From Poindextera sp036272595 (GTDB lineage Bacteria > Pseudomonadota > Alphaproteobacteria > Caulobacterales > Caulobacteraceae): a stretch of 64,000 nucleotides of DNA. This document shows, piece after piece, positions 10,832 through 18,950 of this stretch. The translations under genes and the position numbers were made by a program. The notes below the pieces were generated by a model. The model made no database searches. It saw nothing but the letters and a program-made list of their open reading frames with translations, and was not told the DNA's origin. Location of the stretch: positions 1 through 64,000 of the forward strand of contig DATAYM010000024.1 in assembly GCA_036272595.1 (NCBI GenBank), in the 5' to 3' direction. Each line of letters begins with the position of its first letter. Positions within the stretch are counted from its first letter, which is position 1.

Positions 10832-11491
10832 ATGGCCTACCCGATCATCGCGCCCTCGATCCTCTCGGCCGATTTCGCGCGGCTGGGCGAGGAGGCCCGC
10901 GCGATCGAGGCCGCCGGGGCCGACTGGCTGCACGTCGACGTGATGGACGGCCATTTCGTGCCCAACCTGACCATCGGGCCGATGGTGGTCAAAGCCATCC
11001 GCCCGCACGTGACCATCCCCATCGACGTGCACCTGATGATCGCCCCGGCCGATCCCTATCTGGAGGCCTTCCGCGCGGCCGGCGCCGACCGCATGAGCCT
11101 GCACCCCGAGGCCGGGCCGCACCTGGATCGCTCGGTGAAGGAGATCCACAAGCTGGGCGCCAAGGCCGGCGTCGTGCTCAACCCCTCGACCTCGCCGGAA
11201 GCGATCGAGTGGATCCTCGACGAGATCGACCTGGTGCTGATCATGACGGTCAACCCCGGCTTCGGCGGCCAGAGCTTCATCCCCTCGCAACTGCGCAAGA
11301 TCGAACGAGTGCGGGAGATGATCGATTCCTCCGGCCGCGACATCGTCCTGGAGGTCGACGGCGGGGTGACGCCGGAGACCGCGCCGGATTGCCTGGCCGC
11401 CGGTGCCACGGCCCTGGTCGCCGGCACCGCCGTCTTCAAGGACGGCCCGGCCGGCTATGCCGACAACATCCGCGCCTTGAAGGGCGTTTGA
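10832..11491 (+). CDS. rpe: ribulose-phosphate 3-epimerase
   Basis: Interconverts ribulose- and xylulose-5-phosphate in the pentose phosphate pathway. The 219-residue TIM barrel shows PSILSADFARLGEE, HVDVMDGHFVPNLTIGP (metal His and catalytic Asp), MTVNPGFGGQSFIP and the second catalytic Asp in LEVDGGVTPE. The ATG gives MAYPIIAPSILSADF. It lies 52 bp after hisE on the same strand. Confidence 0.97.
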   Translation: MAYPIIAPSILSADFARLGEEARAIEAAGADWLHVDVMDGHFVPNLTIGPMVVKAIRPHVTIPIDVHLMIAPADPYLEAFRAAGADRMSLHPEAGPHLDRSVKEIHKLGAKAGVVLNPSTSPEAIEWILDEIDLVLIMTVNPGFGGQSFIPSQLRKIERVREMIDSSGRDIVLEVDGGVTPETAPDCLAAGATALVAGTAVFKDGPAGYADNIRALKGV

Positions 11492-11504
11492 GCCACAACG
11501 GCGG

Positions 11505-13253
11505 ATGGCCGGGGCCCAGTCCTTCGTCTCCGCGCGCGCCGGTCTTTTGCTGGAGGCGGCGGGCGCCGCCTTCCGCCGGCAGGTCGCCCGCGAATGGCGC
11601 GGCTCGCCGCTCCATCTGAGCGGCCTCGACCGGCCCAGGGCCGAGGGCTGGGCCGCCGGACCGAACGACGCGCGCCCCGCCGATCCGATCATGGCCGGCG
11701 CCATCATCGGCGGGGTCTTCGCGCTGGCCGGCGAGACCCTGGCCGCCACCGCCGGCTCCGAGCCCTGGACCAGGGCCAGCCCGAGCCAGCGGTTCGCGCT
11801 CGCCCTGCACCGGTTCGACTGGCTACCGTCGCTGATGAGCGTCGGCGAGGCCGGCCAGCGCGAGGGCCTGCGCCTGACCCTGGCCTGGGAGCGGGTTTTC
11901 GGCCGCTGGAACCGGTTCTCCTGGGCGGCGCCGGCGTTGGAGCGCCGGGTGTTCAACCTGGCCTGCGCCGGCCGCGCCATGACCGCCTCGGCCTCGCAGG
12001 CGGAGCGGCTGAGGCTCAGCCAGGGCCTGGCGCGGCAGGCGCGCCATCTGCTGCAGCTCGCCAAGGCCCCGCCGCGCGCGGCCGAACAGCTGGCCGCCGC
12101 CGCGGTCGCCGGCGCGGCCCTGGCCGGCGCCGCGGGCCAGGGGCTGCTGAAGGAGAGCCTGACCCGGCTCGGCCCGGCCCTCGACGAGGCGGTGCGGCCC
12201 GACGGCGGCCACGCCAGCCGCTCGGCCCAGGTGGGGCTGGAGCTGCTGTTCGACCTGCTGGCCCTGGAAGACGGCCTCAGCCAGCGCGGCGCCGCGCCGC
12301 CGGACGCCGTCTCCCGCGCCATCGACCGGCTGACCGCGGCCCTGGCCGTGCTCACCCTCTCCGACGGCCGGCTGGTCGCCCTGCAGGGCGGCGAGACCAG
12401 CAGCCGCGACCGCGTCGCCGCCGCGCGCGCCCACGGCCCCGGCGCGGACGTGGAGCTGACCATTCCGGCCGACGAGGCCCCGCGCGCCGGCTATCAGCGG
12501 CTGAACGCCCCGGGCCTGCAGGTGGTGGTCGATGCGGCCGCCCCGGCGGAGGCGGCCTGGAGCCTCGGCGCCTGCGGCCAGCCCGTGGCGCTCGAAGTGG
12601 TCTGCGGCCGCGACCGGCTGATCACCAGCAGCGGCTGGAGCCCGGAAGCCGCCGCGCCGCAGGCCCTGCGCATGGCCGCCGCCGCCTCGACCGTCACCAT
12701 CGGCCTTGGCCATCTCGGCGCGCCGCTGGCCGGCTTCGCCGGCCGCGCCCTCGGTCCGCGCCTGGTCGGCGGCGTCAAGGCGGTGACTTGCAGCCGGCGC
12801 GAGAACGAGGCCGGGGTGTGGGTCGACCTGGCCCATGACGGCTGGGTCCGCCAGGCGGGCCTGATCCACGAGCGGCGGCTTTTCCTCGACAAGACCGCCC
12901 ACGAACTGCGCGGCGAGGACCGCTTCGTGCCGACCGGGCCGCCGCGGCCGGCCTCGCTGCCCATCGCCATCTATTTCCACCTGCATCCGGAGGTCACCGC
13001 CGTGCTGGCGCGCGACCAGCGCAGCGTGCTTCTGCGCGGCCGTTCGGAAATCGGCTGGTGGCTGCGCAACGACGCCGGCGAGGTCAGCATCGAAGCCTCG
13101 ACCCATCTGGACCAGGGCCGCCCGCGCCGCGCCGAGGCGGTGGTCCTGCGCGCCCGCCTGCGCGCCGACCGCGGCGGCCGGGTGCGCTGGAAACTGGCTC
13201 TGGCCGAGCCGGCGCCCGAGCAAACCGCCCAGGCGCAGCCGGCCGCCGATTGA
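11505..13253 (+). CDS. heparinase II/III-family protein
   Basis: A 582-residue protein with an alpha-helical N-terminal toroid (residues ~1-270) and a beta-sandwich C-terminal half, as in heparinase II/III-like polysaccharide lyases. The C-terminal part includes NEAGVWVDLAHDGW, HERRLFLDKTAHELRGEDRF and a jelly-roll-like FHLHPEVTAVLARD. No signal peptide is seen, which is common for this family in Caulobacterales and suggests a cytoplasmic or sugar-polymer related role. It lies 13 bp after rpe and 138 bp before purH. The substrate is unknown. Confidence 0.8.
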   Translation: MAGAQSFVSARAGLLLEAAGAAFRRQVAREWRGSPLHLSGLDRPRAEGWAAGPNDARPADPIMAGAIIGGVFALAGETLAATAGSEPWTRASPSQRFALALHRFDWLPSLMSVGEAGQREGLRLTLAWERVFGRWNRFSWAAPALERRVFNLACAGRAMTASASQAERLRLSQGLARQARHLLQLAKAPPRAAEQLAAAAVAGAALAGAAGQGLLKESLTRLGPALDEAVRPDGGHASRSAQVGLELLFDLLALEDGLSQRGAAPPDAVSRAIDRLTAALAVLTLSDGRLVALQGGETSSRDRVAAARAHGPGADVELTIPADEAPRAGYQRLNAPGLQVVVDAAAPAEAAWSLGACGQPVALEVVCGRDRLITSSGWSPEAAAPQALRMAAAASTVTIGLGHLGAPLAGFAGRALGPRLVGGVKAVTCSRRENEAGVWVDLAHDGWVRQAGLIHERRLFLDKTAHELRGEDRFVPTGPPRPASLPIAIYFHLHPEVTAVLARDQRSVLLRGRSEIGWWLRNDAGEVSIEASTHLDQGRPRRAEAVVLRARLRADRGGRVRWKLALAEPAPEQTAQAQPAAD

Positions 13254-13391
13254 CAGCCGACCCCCAGGCGCTTAATCGCCGGGCTGATCCTGCGTGACTG
13301 GCGAAAATCAAGGTGGGCGACCACCGGGAAGCGCTGGATTTCCCACTACGCCGCTCGCCTGGGCTTTCCCTTAACGTCAAGGAGACAGCTC

Positions 13392-15008
13392 ATGGCCAAC
13401 GCAGCGCCCCCCTTCCCCCCCGCCGCCGATTCCGCGCCCGTCAGGCGCGCGCTGATCTCGGTCTTCGACAAGACCGGCCTTGTCGACATCGCCCGCGACC
13501 TGGCCGGCCTCGGCGTCGAGCTGGTGTCCACCGGCGGCACGCGCGCGGCCATCGCCGCGGCCGGTCTGCCGGTCAAGGACATCGCCGAGCTGACCGGCTA
13601 TCCGGAGATGATGGACGGCCGGGTCAAGACCCTGCATCCGGTGGTGCACGGCGGCCTCCTGGGCGTGCGCGACGCGCCGGACCACGCCAGGGCCATGAGC
13701 GAGCACGGCATCGGCGGCATCGACCTGGTCTATGTCAGCCTCTATCCGTTCGAGGACGCGGTGGCCGGCGGCGGCGACTTCGCCACCTGCGTCGAGAACA
13801 TCGACATCGGCGGTCCGGCGATGATCCGCTCGGCGGCCAAGAACCACGCCTATGTCGCGGTCTGCACCGCTCCGGAGCACGTCGCCGAGGTGCTGGCGGC
13901 GCTGAAGGCCGACGGCGCCACCTCGCTGGCCCTGCGCAGGTCGCTGGCCGCCCGCGCCTACGCCCGCACCGCCGCCTATGACGCCGCCATCTCGAACTGG
14001 TTCGCCGGCCAGGTCGGCGAGGGCTGGCCCGAGCGCAAGTCCATCGCCGGCAAGCTGGTGCAGACCATGCGCTATGGCGAAAACCCGCACCAGGCGGCCG
14101 CCTTCTACGCCTTCCCGCACCCCCGCCCCGGCGTCGCCAGCGCCCGGCAGCTGCAGGGCAAGGAGCTCAGCTACAACAACATCGGCGACACCGACGCGGC
14201 GATCGAACTGGTGGCGGAGTTCGCCGCCGGCGACCAGGCCGCGGTCGCCATCATCAAGCACGCCAACCCCTGCGGCGTCGCCCTCGGCGGCGACCTGAAG
14301 GAGGCCTACGAGCGGGCGCTGCAATGCGATCCGGTTTCGGCCTTCGGCGGCATCGTCGCCGTCAATCGGCGGCTGGACCGGGCGGCGGCGCGCGAGATCG
14401 TCAAGATCTTCACCGAGGTGGTGGTGGCGCCGGAGGCCGACGAGGACGCCATCGCCGTCTTCGCGCGGCGCAAGGACCTCAGGCTCCTCCTGACCGGCGC
14501 CCTGCCGGACGCCCACAGCCCGGGCGAGACCTTCCGCTCGGTGGCCGGCGGCTTCCTGGTCCAGTCGCGCGATGCGGCGAGGATCACCGCCGCCGACCTG
14601 AAGGTGGTGACCAGGGTCAAGCCGACGCCGCGGCAGATCGAGGACATGCTGTTCGCCTTCACCGTCGCCAAGCACGTCAAGTCGAACGCGGTGATCTACG
14701 CCAAGGACGGCCAGACCGCCGGGATCGGCGCCGGGCAGATGAACCGCCGCGATTCGGCCCGCATCGCCGCCATCCGCGCCGCCGAGGCGGCCGAGGCGGC
14801 GGGCCTGCCGCAGTCCCTGGCGGTCGGCTCGGCCTGCGCGTCGGACGCCTTCTTTCCCTTCGCCGACGGCCTCTTACAGGCGGTCGAGGCGGGCGCGGCC
14901 AGCGTCATCCAGCCGGGCGGCTCGATCCGCGACGCCGAGGTGATCGAGGCCGCCGACCAGGCCGGAATCGCCATGGCCTTCACCGGCACGCGGGTTTTCC
15001 GCCACTGA
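13392..15008 (+). CDS. purH: bifunctional AICAR formyltransferase / IMP cyclohydrolase
   Basis: Carries out the last two steps of IMP synthesis. The N-terminal cyclohydrolase (MGS-like) domain begins RRALISVFDKTGLVDIARDL and contains the STGGT loop; the transformylase domain has the KHANPCGVA catalytic Lys-His and SYNNIGDTDAAIELV. It is 538 residues, normal length. A CAAGGAGA ribosome site precedes the ATG. A strong hairpin follows the gene. Confidence 0.97.
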   Translation: MANAAPPFPPAADSAPVRRALISVFDKTGLVDIARDLAGLGVELVSTGGTRAAIAAAGLPVKDIAELTGYPEMMDGRVKTLHPVVHGGLLGVRDAPDHARAMSEHGIGGIDLVYVSLYPFEDAVAGGGDFATCVENIDIGGPAMIRSAAKNHAYVAVCTAPEHVAEVLAALKADGATSLALRRSLAARAYARTAAYDAAISNWFAGQVGEGWPERKSIAGKLVQTMRYGENPHQAAAFYAFPHPRPGVASARQLQGKELSYNNIGDTDAAIELVAEFAAGDQAAVAIIKHANPCGVALGGDLKEAYERALQCDPVSAFGGIVAVNRRLDRAAAREIVKIFTEVVVAPEADEDAIAVFARRKDLRLLLTGALPDAHSPGETFRSVAGGFLVQSRDAARITAADLKVVTRVKPTPRQIEDMLFAFTVAKHVKSNAVIYAKDGQTAGIGAGQMNRRDSARIAAIRAAEAAEAAGLPQSLAVGSACASDAFFPFADGLLQAVEAGAASVIQPGGSIRDAEVIEAADQAGIAMAFTGTRVFRH

Positions 15009-15080
15009 ATTCGGCGGCCGGTCGGCTGACGACCAGGACCAATCGGCGCCCAGGCCTTTTTCGGCCGCAAAGGTAAAGTG

Positions 15081-15108
15081 AAGGCCCCGACGTGGGAGTC
15101 GGGGCCTT
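15081..15108 (+). terminator. hairpin after purH
   Basis: AAGGCCCCGAC and GTCGGGGCCTT form a perfect 11-bp stem with a six-base loop, 73 bp past the purH stop. It is not followed by a run of T, so intrinsic termination may be weak or aided. Confidence 0.6.
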
Positions 15109-15411
15109 CGGGCCGTGCAGCCTTGCTGGGGTGCCGCTGCACCGCCAACTACGCCCTAACTTGACTGCGACAGAATTCCAACAGGTGACGCGAAAACCTG
15201 CGTCAACTTGACGAACACGCGCGCCGATCCTTCCTATCTTCAGTACACGCTTGGCGAGATGGGCAGCGGCGGTCCCAGGCGCCGGGGCGCGTTCGCCACG
15301 TTTGGGGGCCGCGTCCGAATCAAGCCTGTTTCCCAACGCCGCCTCGCAGCCTAGTTTGCGCGCGCCCAGCGAGGTTCGGCTTCATCGGCCCTCGCGATCT
15401 GGAGGAACCCT
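15109..15411. other. gene-free stretch upstream of the His-rich peptide
   Basis: About 300 bp with no convincing reading frame. It holds two TTGAC-like boxes (15161 and 15208), which could be -35 elements, but no well-spaced good -10. A GGAGGAACC ribosome-binding site sits at its end, just before the ATG at 15412. The promoter of the peptide is probably here. Confidence 0.4.
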
Positions 15412-15603
15412 ATGAAACGAGTCACCCTGGCGATTTCGGCCCTGGCCGCTTTCTCGCTCACGGCCGGCATGGCCATGGCGCAGATGGAGCCCATCCCCAA
15501 TCCGCCGGAAGACCATCACCGCGACATGGCGCGCCATCACCATGTGGTCATCGTCCATCACCACCACCACGTGGTCGTGATGCACCACCACCACGACAAA
15601 TAG
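15412..15603 (+). CDS. small secreted histidine-rich peptide
   Basis: A 63-residue protein with a clear signal peptide (KRVTLAISALAAFSLTAG, cleavage likely after AMA near residue 23). The mature ~40 residues contain 14 histidines in blocks HHH, HHHHH and HHHH, separated by the hydrophobic spacers VVIV and VVVM. Clustered His suggests binding of Ni, Zn, Cu or Co in the periplasm, but no family is recognised. A strong GGAGG ribosome site supports real translation. It is monocistronic, followed by a repeat and a convergent SDR gene. Confidence 0.75.
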   Translation: MKRVTLAISALAAFSLTAGMAMAQMEPIPNPPEDHHRDMARHHHVVIVHHHHHVVVMHHHHDK

Positions 15604-15630
15604 GCTCGCCGGAGCGGATCGAGGATAGGG

Positions 15631-15660
15631 GCGAAGCGGTTTTCCGCCCGCAACCCGCTC
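15631..15660. repeat. 30-bp dispersed repeat, copy 1
   Basis: These 30 bases are the exact reverse complement of 47168-47197. Both copies are intergenic and lie inside larger partly palindromic sequences, as REP-type elements do. The inner GCGGTTTTCCGC is itself a palindrome. Confidence 0.8.
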
Positions 15661-15668
15661 CGATCCGG

Positions 15669-15697
15669 CCCGCTCCCTCGCCGCGCGGGGGAGCGGG
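15669..15697. terminator. hairpin between convergent genes
   Basis: CCCGCTCCC (15669-15677) pairs with GGGAGCGGG (15689-15697), 9 bp perfect, in the gap between the His-rich peptide gene and the convergent SDR gene. The flanks (CCGATC / GATCGG) extend the pairing. A shared two-way terminator is the likeliest role; no T-run is visible. Confidence 0.5.
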
Positions 15698-15703
15698 ATC
15701 GGC

Positions 15704-16504
15704 CTAAAGTCCGCCGATGCGCCTTTGCTCGCGGCCGATCAGGGCCAGGGCCCAGTCTTCCGGCGCGAGCTTGGCCAGGACGGCGATCGCCTTGTTCGGC
15801 GCGCCCGGCACACAGATGATCCGGTTCGCCTCGACCGCCTCGTAGCCCGCCGCCGCCACCTCGTCGGCCCCCAGCCACAGCCATTCGGGCGTCAGCCGCT
15901 GCAGGCTCTCGCGGGTCTGCTCGGCGTCATGGAATTCCGAATAGGTCAGGCCGGGACAGAGCGCGCTGACGTGCACGCCCTGGTCGCGGGTCTCCAGGTG
16001 CAGGCTTTCGGAGAACTTGACCAGAAAGGACTTGGTGGCGCCGTAGAGCGTGCGCCCCGGCGCGCCGGGCGTCAGGCCCGCCAGCGAAGCGACATTGACG
16101 ATGCGGCCGAACCGCCGCTCGATCATGCCGGGCAGGAGCTTGTGGGTCAGCTCGCAGACGGCGATCAGCAGCACCTGCAGGAAGGCGCGCTCTTCCTCCC
16201 AGGCGGTCGCGGCATAGGCGCCGCGCAGGCCATAGCCGGCGTTGTTGACCAGGGCGTCGACCACCCGGCCGTTCGCCGCCAGCGTCTCGATCAGATGGTC
16301 CGCGGCGCCCGCATCGGCCAGGTCGGCCGGGATGGCCAGGGTCTCGACGCCGTAGCGCAGGCGGATCTCCTCGGCCAGCTGATCCAGCCGCTCGCCGCGC
16401 CGCGCGGTCAGGGCCAGGTCGTAGCCATGGCTGGCGAAGATGCGGGCGAAGGCCTGGCCGATCCCCGCCGAGGCGCCGGTCACCAGGCAGAGGCGGCGGG
16501 TCAT
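15704..16504 (-). CDS. short-chain dehydrogenase/reductase
   Basis: A classical 266-residue SDR. It has the cofactor loop VTGASAGIGQAFARIF, an acidic-to-arginine change after beta-2 (ALTARR) that favours NADP, NNAGYG, the catalytic Ser in NVASLAG and the YGATKSFLVKFSE Tyr/Lys pair. The start is the ATG giving MTRRLCLVTG; twenty more upstream codons are open but not SDR-like. The substrate cannot be told. It is divergent from kup with a 271-bp gap in which I see nothing clear. Confidence 0.88.
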   Translation of the reverse strand: MTRRLCLVTGASAGIGQAFARIFASHGYDLALTARRGERLDQLAEEIRLRYGVETLAIPADLADAGAADHLIETLAANGRVVDALVNNAGYGLRGAYAATAWEEERAFLQVLLIAVCELTHKLLPGMIERRFGRIVNVASLAGLTPGAPGRTLYGATKSFLVKFSESLHLETRDQGVHVSALCPGLTYSEFHDAEQTRESLQRLTPEWLWLGADEVAAAGYEAVEANRIICVPGAPNKAIAVLAKLAPEDWALALIGREQRRIGGL

Positions 16505-16775
16505 GCGGTCCTGGCGCCCTTTCGTGGTCGAGGGGCGGGACAGTGGCGGTTCGGGGTTCCACATTCAAGCCGGCCAGAGCCTTGGGCGCGCGGCCCGGCC
16601 GAAGCCCGGACGTCGATGGCTGCTGGCTCGGAAATGATCGGCCTGCCGCCCGATCCTGGATTCGGCGCCCCGCGACCGCGGGCCGGATTGAAGATCGCCG
16701 GGAAAGGGAGTATCGCGCCGGCTCTGAAAAGTGGGGCCGGTCGCTGACAAGCCCGGCCGACCCCGGAGGTCATGC

Positions 16776-18740
16776 ATGACGGGCGAAGCGCCGAAGCCGG
16801 CCTCGTCTCCCCCCGCCGAAATCCAGCTCCCCGCCAGCGCCGAGTCCAACGGCCTGGACGGCGTCGCGCGCACGCCGTGGGGCCAGGGCGGCGTCGCCCT
16901 GGCGGTCGGTTCGGTCGGGGTGGTGTTCGGCGATATCGGGACCAGTCCGCTCTACGCCATGCGCGAGGCCCTCGCCCATGCCCGTCGCGGCGCGGACGGG
17001 CCGGAATCGGTCATCGGCGTGGTCTCGCTGATCATCTGGACCCTGGTGCTGATCGTCACCGTCAAATACGTCGTCGTGCTGCTGCGCGCCGACAACAAGG
17101 GCGAGGGCGGCACCCTGGCGCTGATGGCCCTGGCCCAGCGGGCGATCGGCCGGCGCACCGGGGCGATCTTCGTCCTCGGCATGATCGGCGCGGCGCTGTT
17201 CTTCGGCGACGGGCTGATCACCCCGGCCATCTCGGTGCTGTCGGCCGTCGAAGGGGTGCGCGCCGCGCCGGAGATCGGCCGGCACCTGGCGCCCTACGCC
17301 CTGCCCATCGCCGCCGGCATCCTGGTGGCGCTGTTCATGGTGCAGGCGAGGGGCACGACCCGGGTCGCGGCCTTTTTCGGGCCCATCGTCGCGGTCTGGT
17401 TCCTGACCCTGGCCGGACTGGGGATCTGGCGGCTGTCGGGCAACCTGGAAATCCTGAAGGCGCTCTGGCCCTACTACGGCGTCAAGTTCCTGATCGACAA
17501 CGGCTTTCTGGGCTTCGTGATCCTCGGCAGCGTCTTCCTGGCGGCCACCGGCGCCCAGGCGCTCTACACCGACATGGGCCATTTCGGCAAAACCGCCATC
17601 CAGCGGGCCTGGCTGGGCTTCGTCTTCCCCTGCCTGATCCTGACCTATCTCGGCCAGGGCGCCCTGGTGCTCGACCATCCCTGGGCGCGGCACAATCCGT
17701 TCTGGGCCATGGCCCCGGCGATCGCCTACTGGCCGATCCTGGTGCTGGCCACGGCGGCGACGGTGATCGCCAGCCAGGCGCTGATCAGCGGCGCCTTTTC
17801 CATGAGCAGCCAGGCGGTGCAGCTCAACCTCTTCCCGCGCATGGACATCCGCCGCACCTCCGAGACCCAGACTGGGCAGATCTTCGTGCCCTCGGTTAAC
17901 CTCTTCCTGATGATCGGCGTGCTGCTCTTGCTGCTGATCTTCCAGACCTCCAGCCACCTGGCCTCGGCCTATGGGCTGGCGGTGACCGGCGCCATGCTGA
18001 TCGACACCTTCCTGGCCTACATCATCGTGCGGCGGATGTGGAAGTGGCGGGCCTGGCAGACCGCCCTGCTGCTGGTTCCGATCACGGTGATGGACCTGAT
18101 CTTCACCTCGTCCAACCTGCTCAAGATTCGCGACGGCGCCTGGCTGCCGCTGGTGCTGGGCGCGGCGCTGGTGATGATCATGTGGACCTGGACCCGCGGC
18201 GCCCAGGTGCTGACGGAAAAGACCCGCCGCGACAGCCTGCCGCTGGTCGAACTGGTCGACATGCTGCGCGCCCGCCCGCCCTATCGCGCCCCCGGCACCG
18301 CCATCTACCTGACCGGCGACGCCGACATGGCGCCGGTGGCGCTGATGCATAACCTCAAGCACAACAAGGTGCTGCACGCGCACAACGTCATCCTGACCGT
18401 GCTCACCACCGAGACCCCGCGGGTGCCCGAGGCCAGCCGCATCGCCATCGAGCCGGTCAATGACGACTTCAAGAAGGTCACCATCCGCTACGGCTTCATG
18501 GAGACACCGAACCTGCCCAAGGCGCTGCAGCTCTGCCGCAAGCAGGGGCTGAAGTTCGACATCATGGCCACCAGCTTCTTCCTCGGCCGCCGTTCGCTGG
18601 TGCCTGCGGCCCAGCCCAGCATGCCACTCTGGCAGGACAAGCTGTTCATCTTCCTGATGAAGAACGCCGCCAATCCGACCGAGTTCTTCAAGATCCCGCC
18701 CGGCCGGGTGGTCGAGCTCGGCGCCCAGGTCACCGTCTAG
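16776..18740 (+). CDS. kup: potassium uptake protein Kup
   Basis: A 654-residue proton-coupled K+ symporter of the KUP/HAK family with about 12 membrane spans followed by a soluble C-terminal domain (from about residue 480). Signatures are GVVFGDIGTSPLYAMREA near residue 45 and DNKGEGGTLALMALAQRA. The ATG at 16776 has GGAGG upstream; an ATG four bases earlier is out of frame. Two long hairpins follow the stop codon. Confidence 0.95.
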   Translation: MTGEAPKPASSPPAEIQLPASAESNGLDGVARTPWGQGGVALAVGSVGVVFGDIGTSPLYAMREALAHARRGADGPESVIGVVSLIIWTLVLIVTVKYVVVLLRADNKGEGGTLALMALAQRAIGRRTGAIFVLGMIGAALFFGDGLITPAISVLSAVEGVRAAPEIGRHLAPYALPIAAGILVALFMVQARGTTRVAAFFGPIVAVWFLTLAGLGIWRLSGNLEILKALWPYYGVKFLIDNGFLGFVILGSVFLAATGAQALYTDMGHFGKTAIQRAWLGFVFPCLILTYLGQGALVLDHPWARHNPFWAMAPAIAYWPILVLATAATVIASQALISGAFSMSSQAVQLNLFPRMDIRRTSETQTGQIFVPSVNLFLMIGVLLLLLIFQTSSHLASAYGLAVTGAMLIDTFLAYIIVRRMWKWRAWQTALLLVPITVMDLIFTSSNLLKIRDGAWLPLVLGAALVMIMWTWTRGAQVLTEKTRRDSLPLVELVDMLRARPPYRAPGTAIYLTGDADMAPVALMHNLKHNKVLHAHNVILTVLTTETPRVPEASRIAIEPVNDDFKKVTIRYGFMETPNLPKALQLCRKQGLKFDIMATSFFLGRRSLVPAAQPSMPLWQDKLFIFLMKNAANPTEFFKIPPGRVVELGAQVTV

Positions 18741-18746
18741 GCTTCA

Positions 18747-18822
18747 CTAGCGCGCCGGATTTGAAGTTCGCCGGCAACTGGGTCGCGCGCGGTGCGAACT
18801 TCAAATCCATCAGGCGCGCTAG
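18747..18822. repeat. long hairpin element 1 between kup and argG
   Basis: CTAGCGCGCC (18747-18756) pairs with GGCGCGCTAG (18813-18822), and GGATTTGAAGTTCGC (18757-18771) with GCGAACTTCAAATCC (18794-18808). The arms total 25 bp, all perfect, with a four-base bulge on one side and a 22-base loop. It begins 7 bp after the kup stop. Confidence 0.85.
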
Positions 18823-18835
18823 AAATCAAAGCGTT

Positions 18836-18914
18836 CCTGGCGTGGCTTTTGATTTCGAAATTCGCTCTGCGCGCGCCACGAAGAAGAGGCGAATTTCTAA
18901 ATCGCCACGCTAGG
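18836..18914. repeat. long hairpin element 2 between kup and argG
   Basis: CCTGGCGTGGC (18836-18846) pairs with GCCACGCTAGG (18904-18914) with one mismatch, and GATTTCGAAATTCGC (18851-18865) with GCGAATTTCTAAATC (18889-18903) with one mismatch. It has the same build as the element 14 bp to its left: a GC-rich outer arm containing TAG and an AT-richer inner arm ending in TTCGC. Confidence 0.8.
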
Positions 18915-18950
18915 CTTGAACCCGCAAAGGCGCGCCCGTATGGGGACGCC

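Noticed and set aside
18792..18950. 53-codon N-terminal extension of argG
   Set aside because: It reads through the hairpin elements and is not like any ArgG N-terminus.
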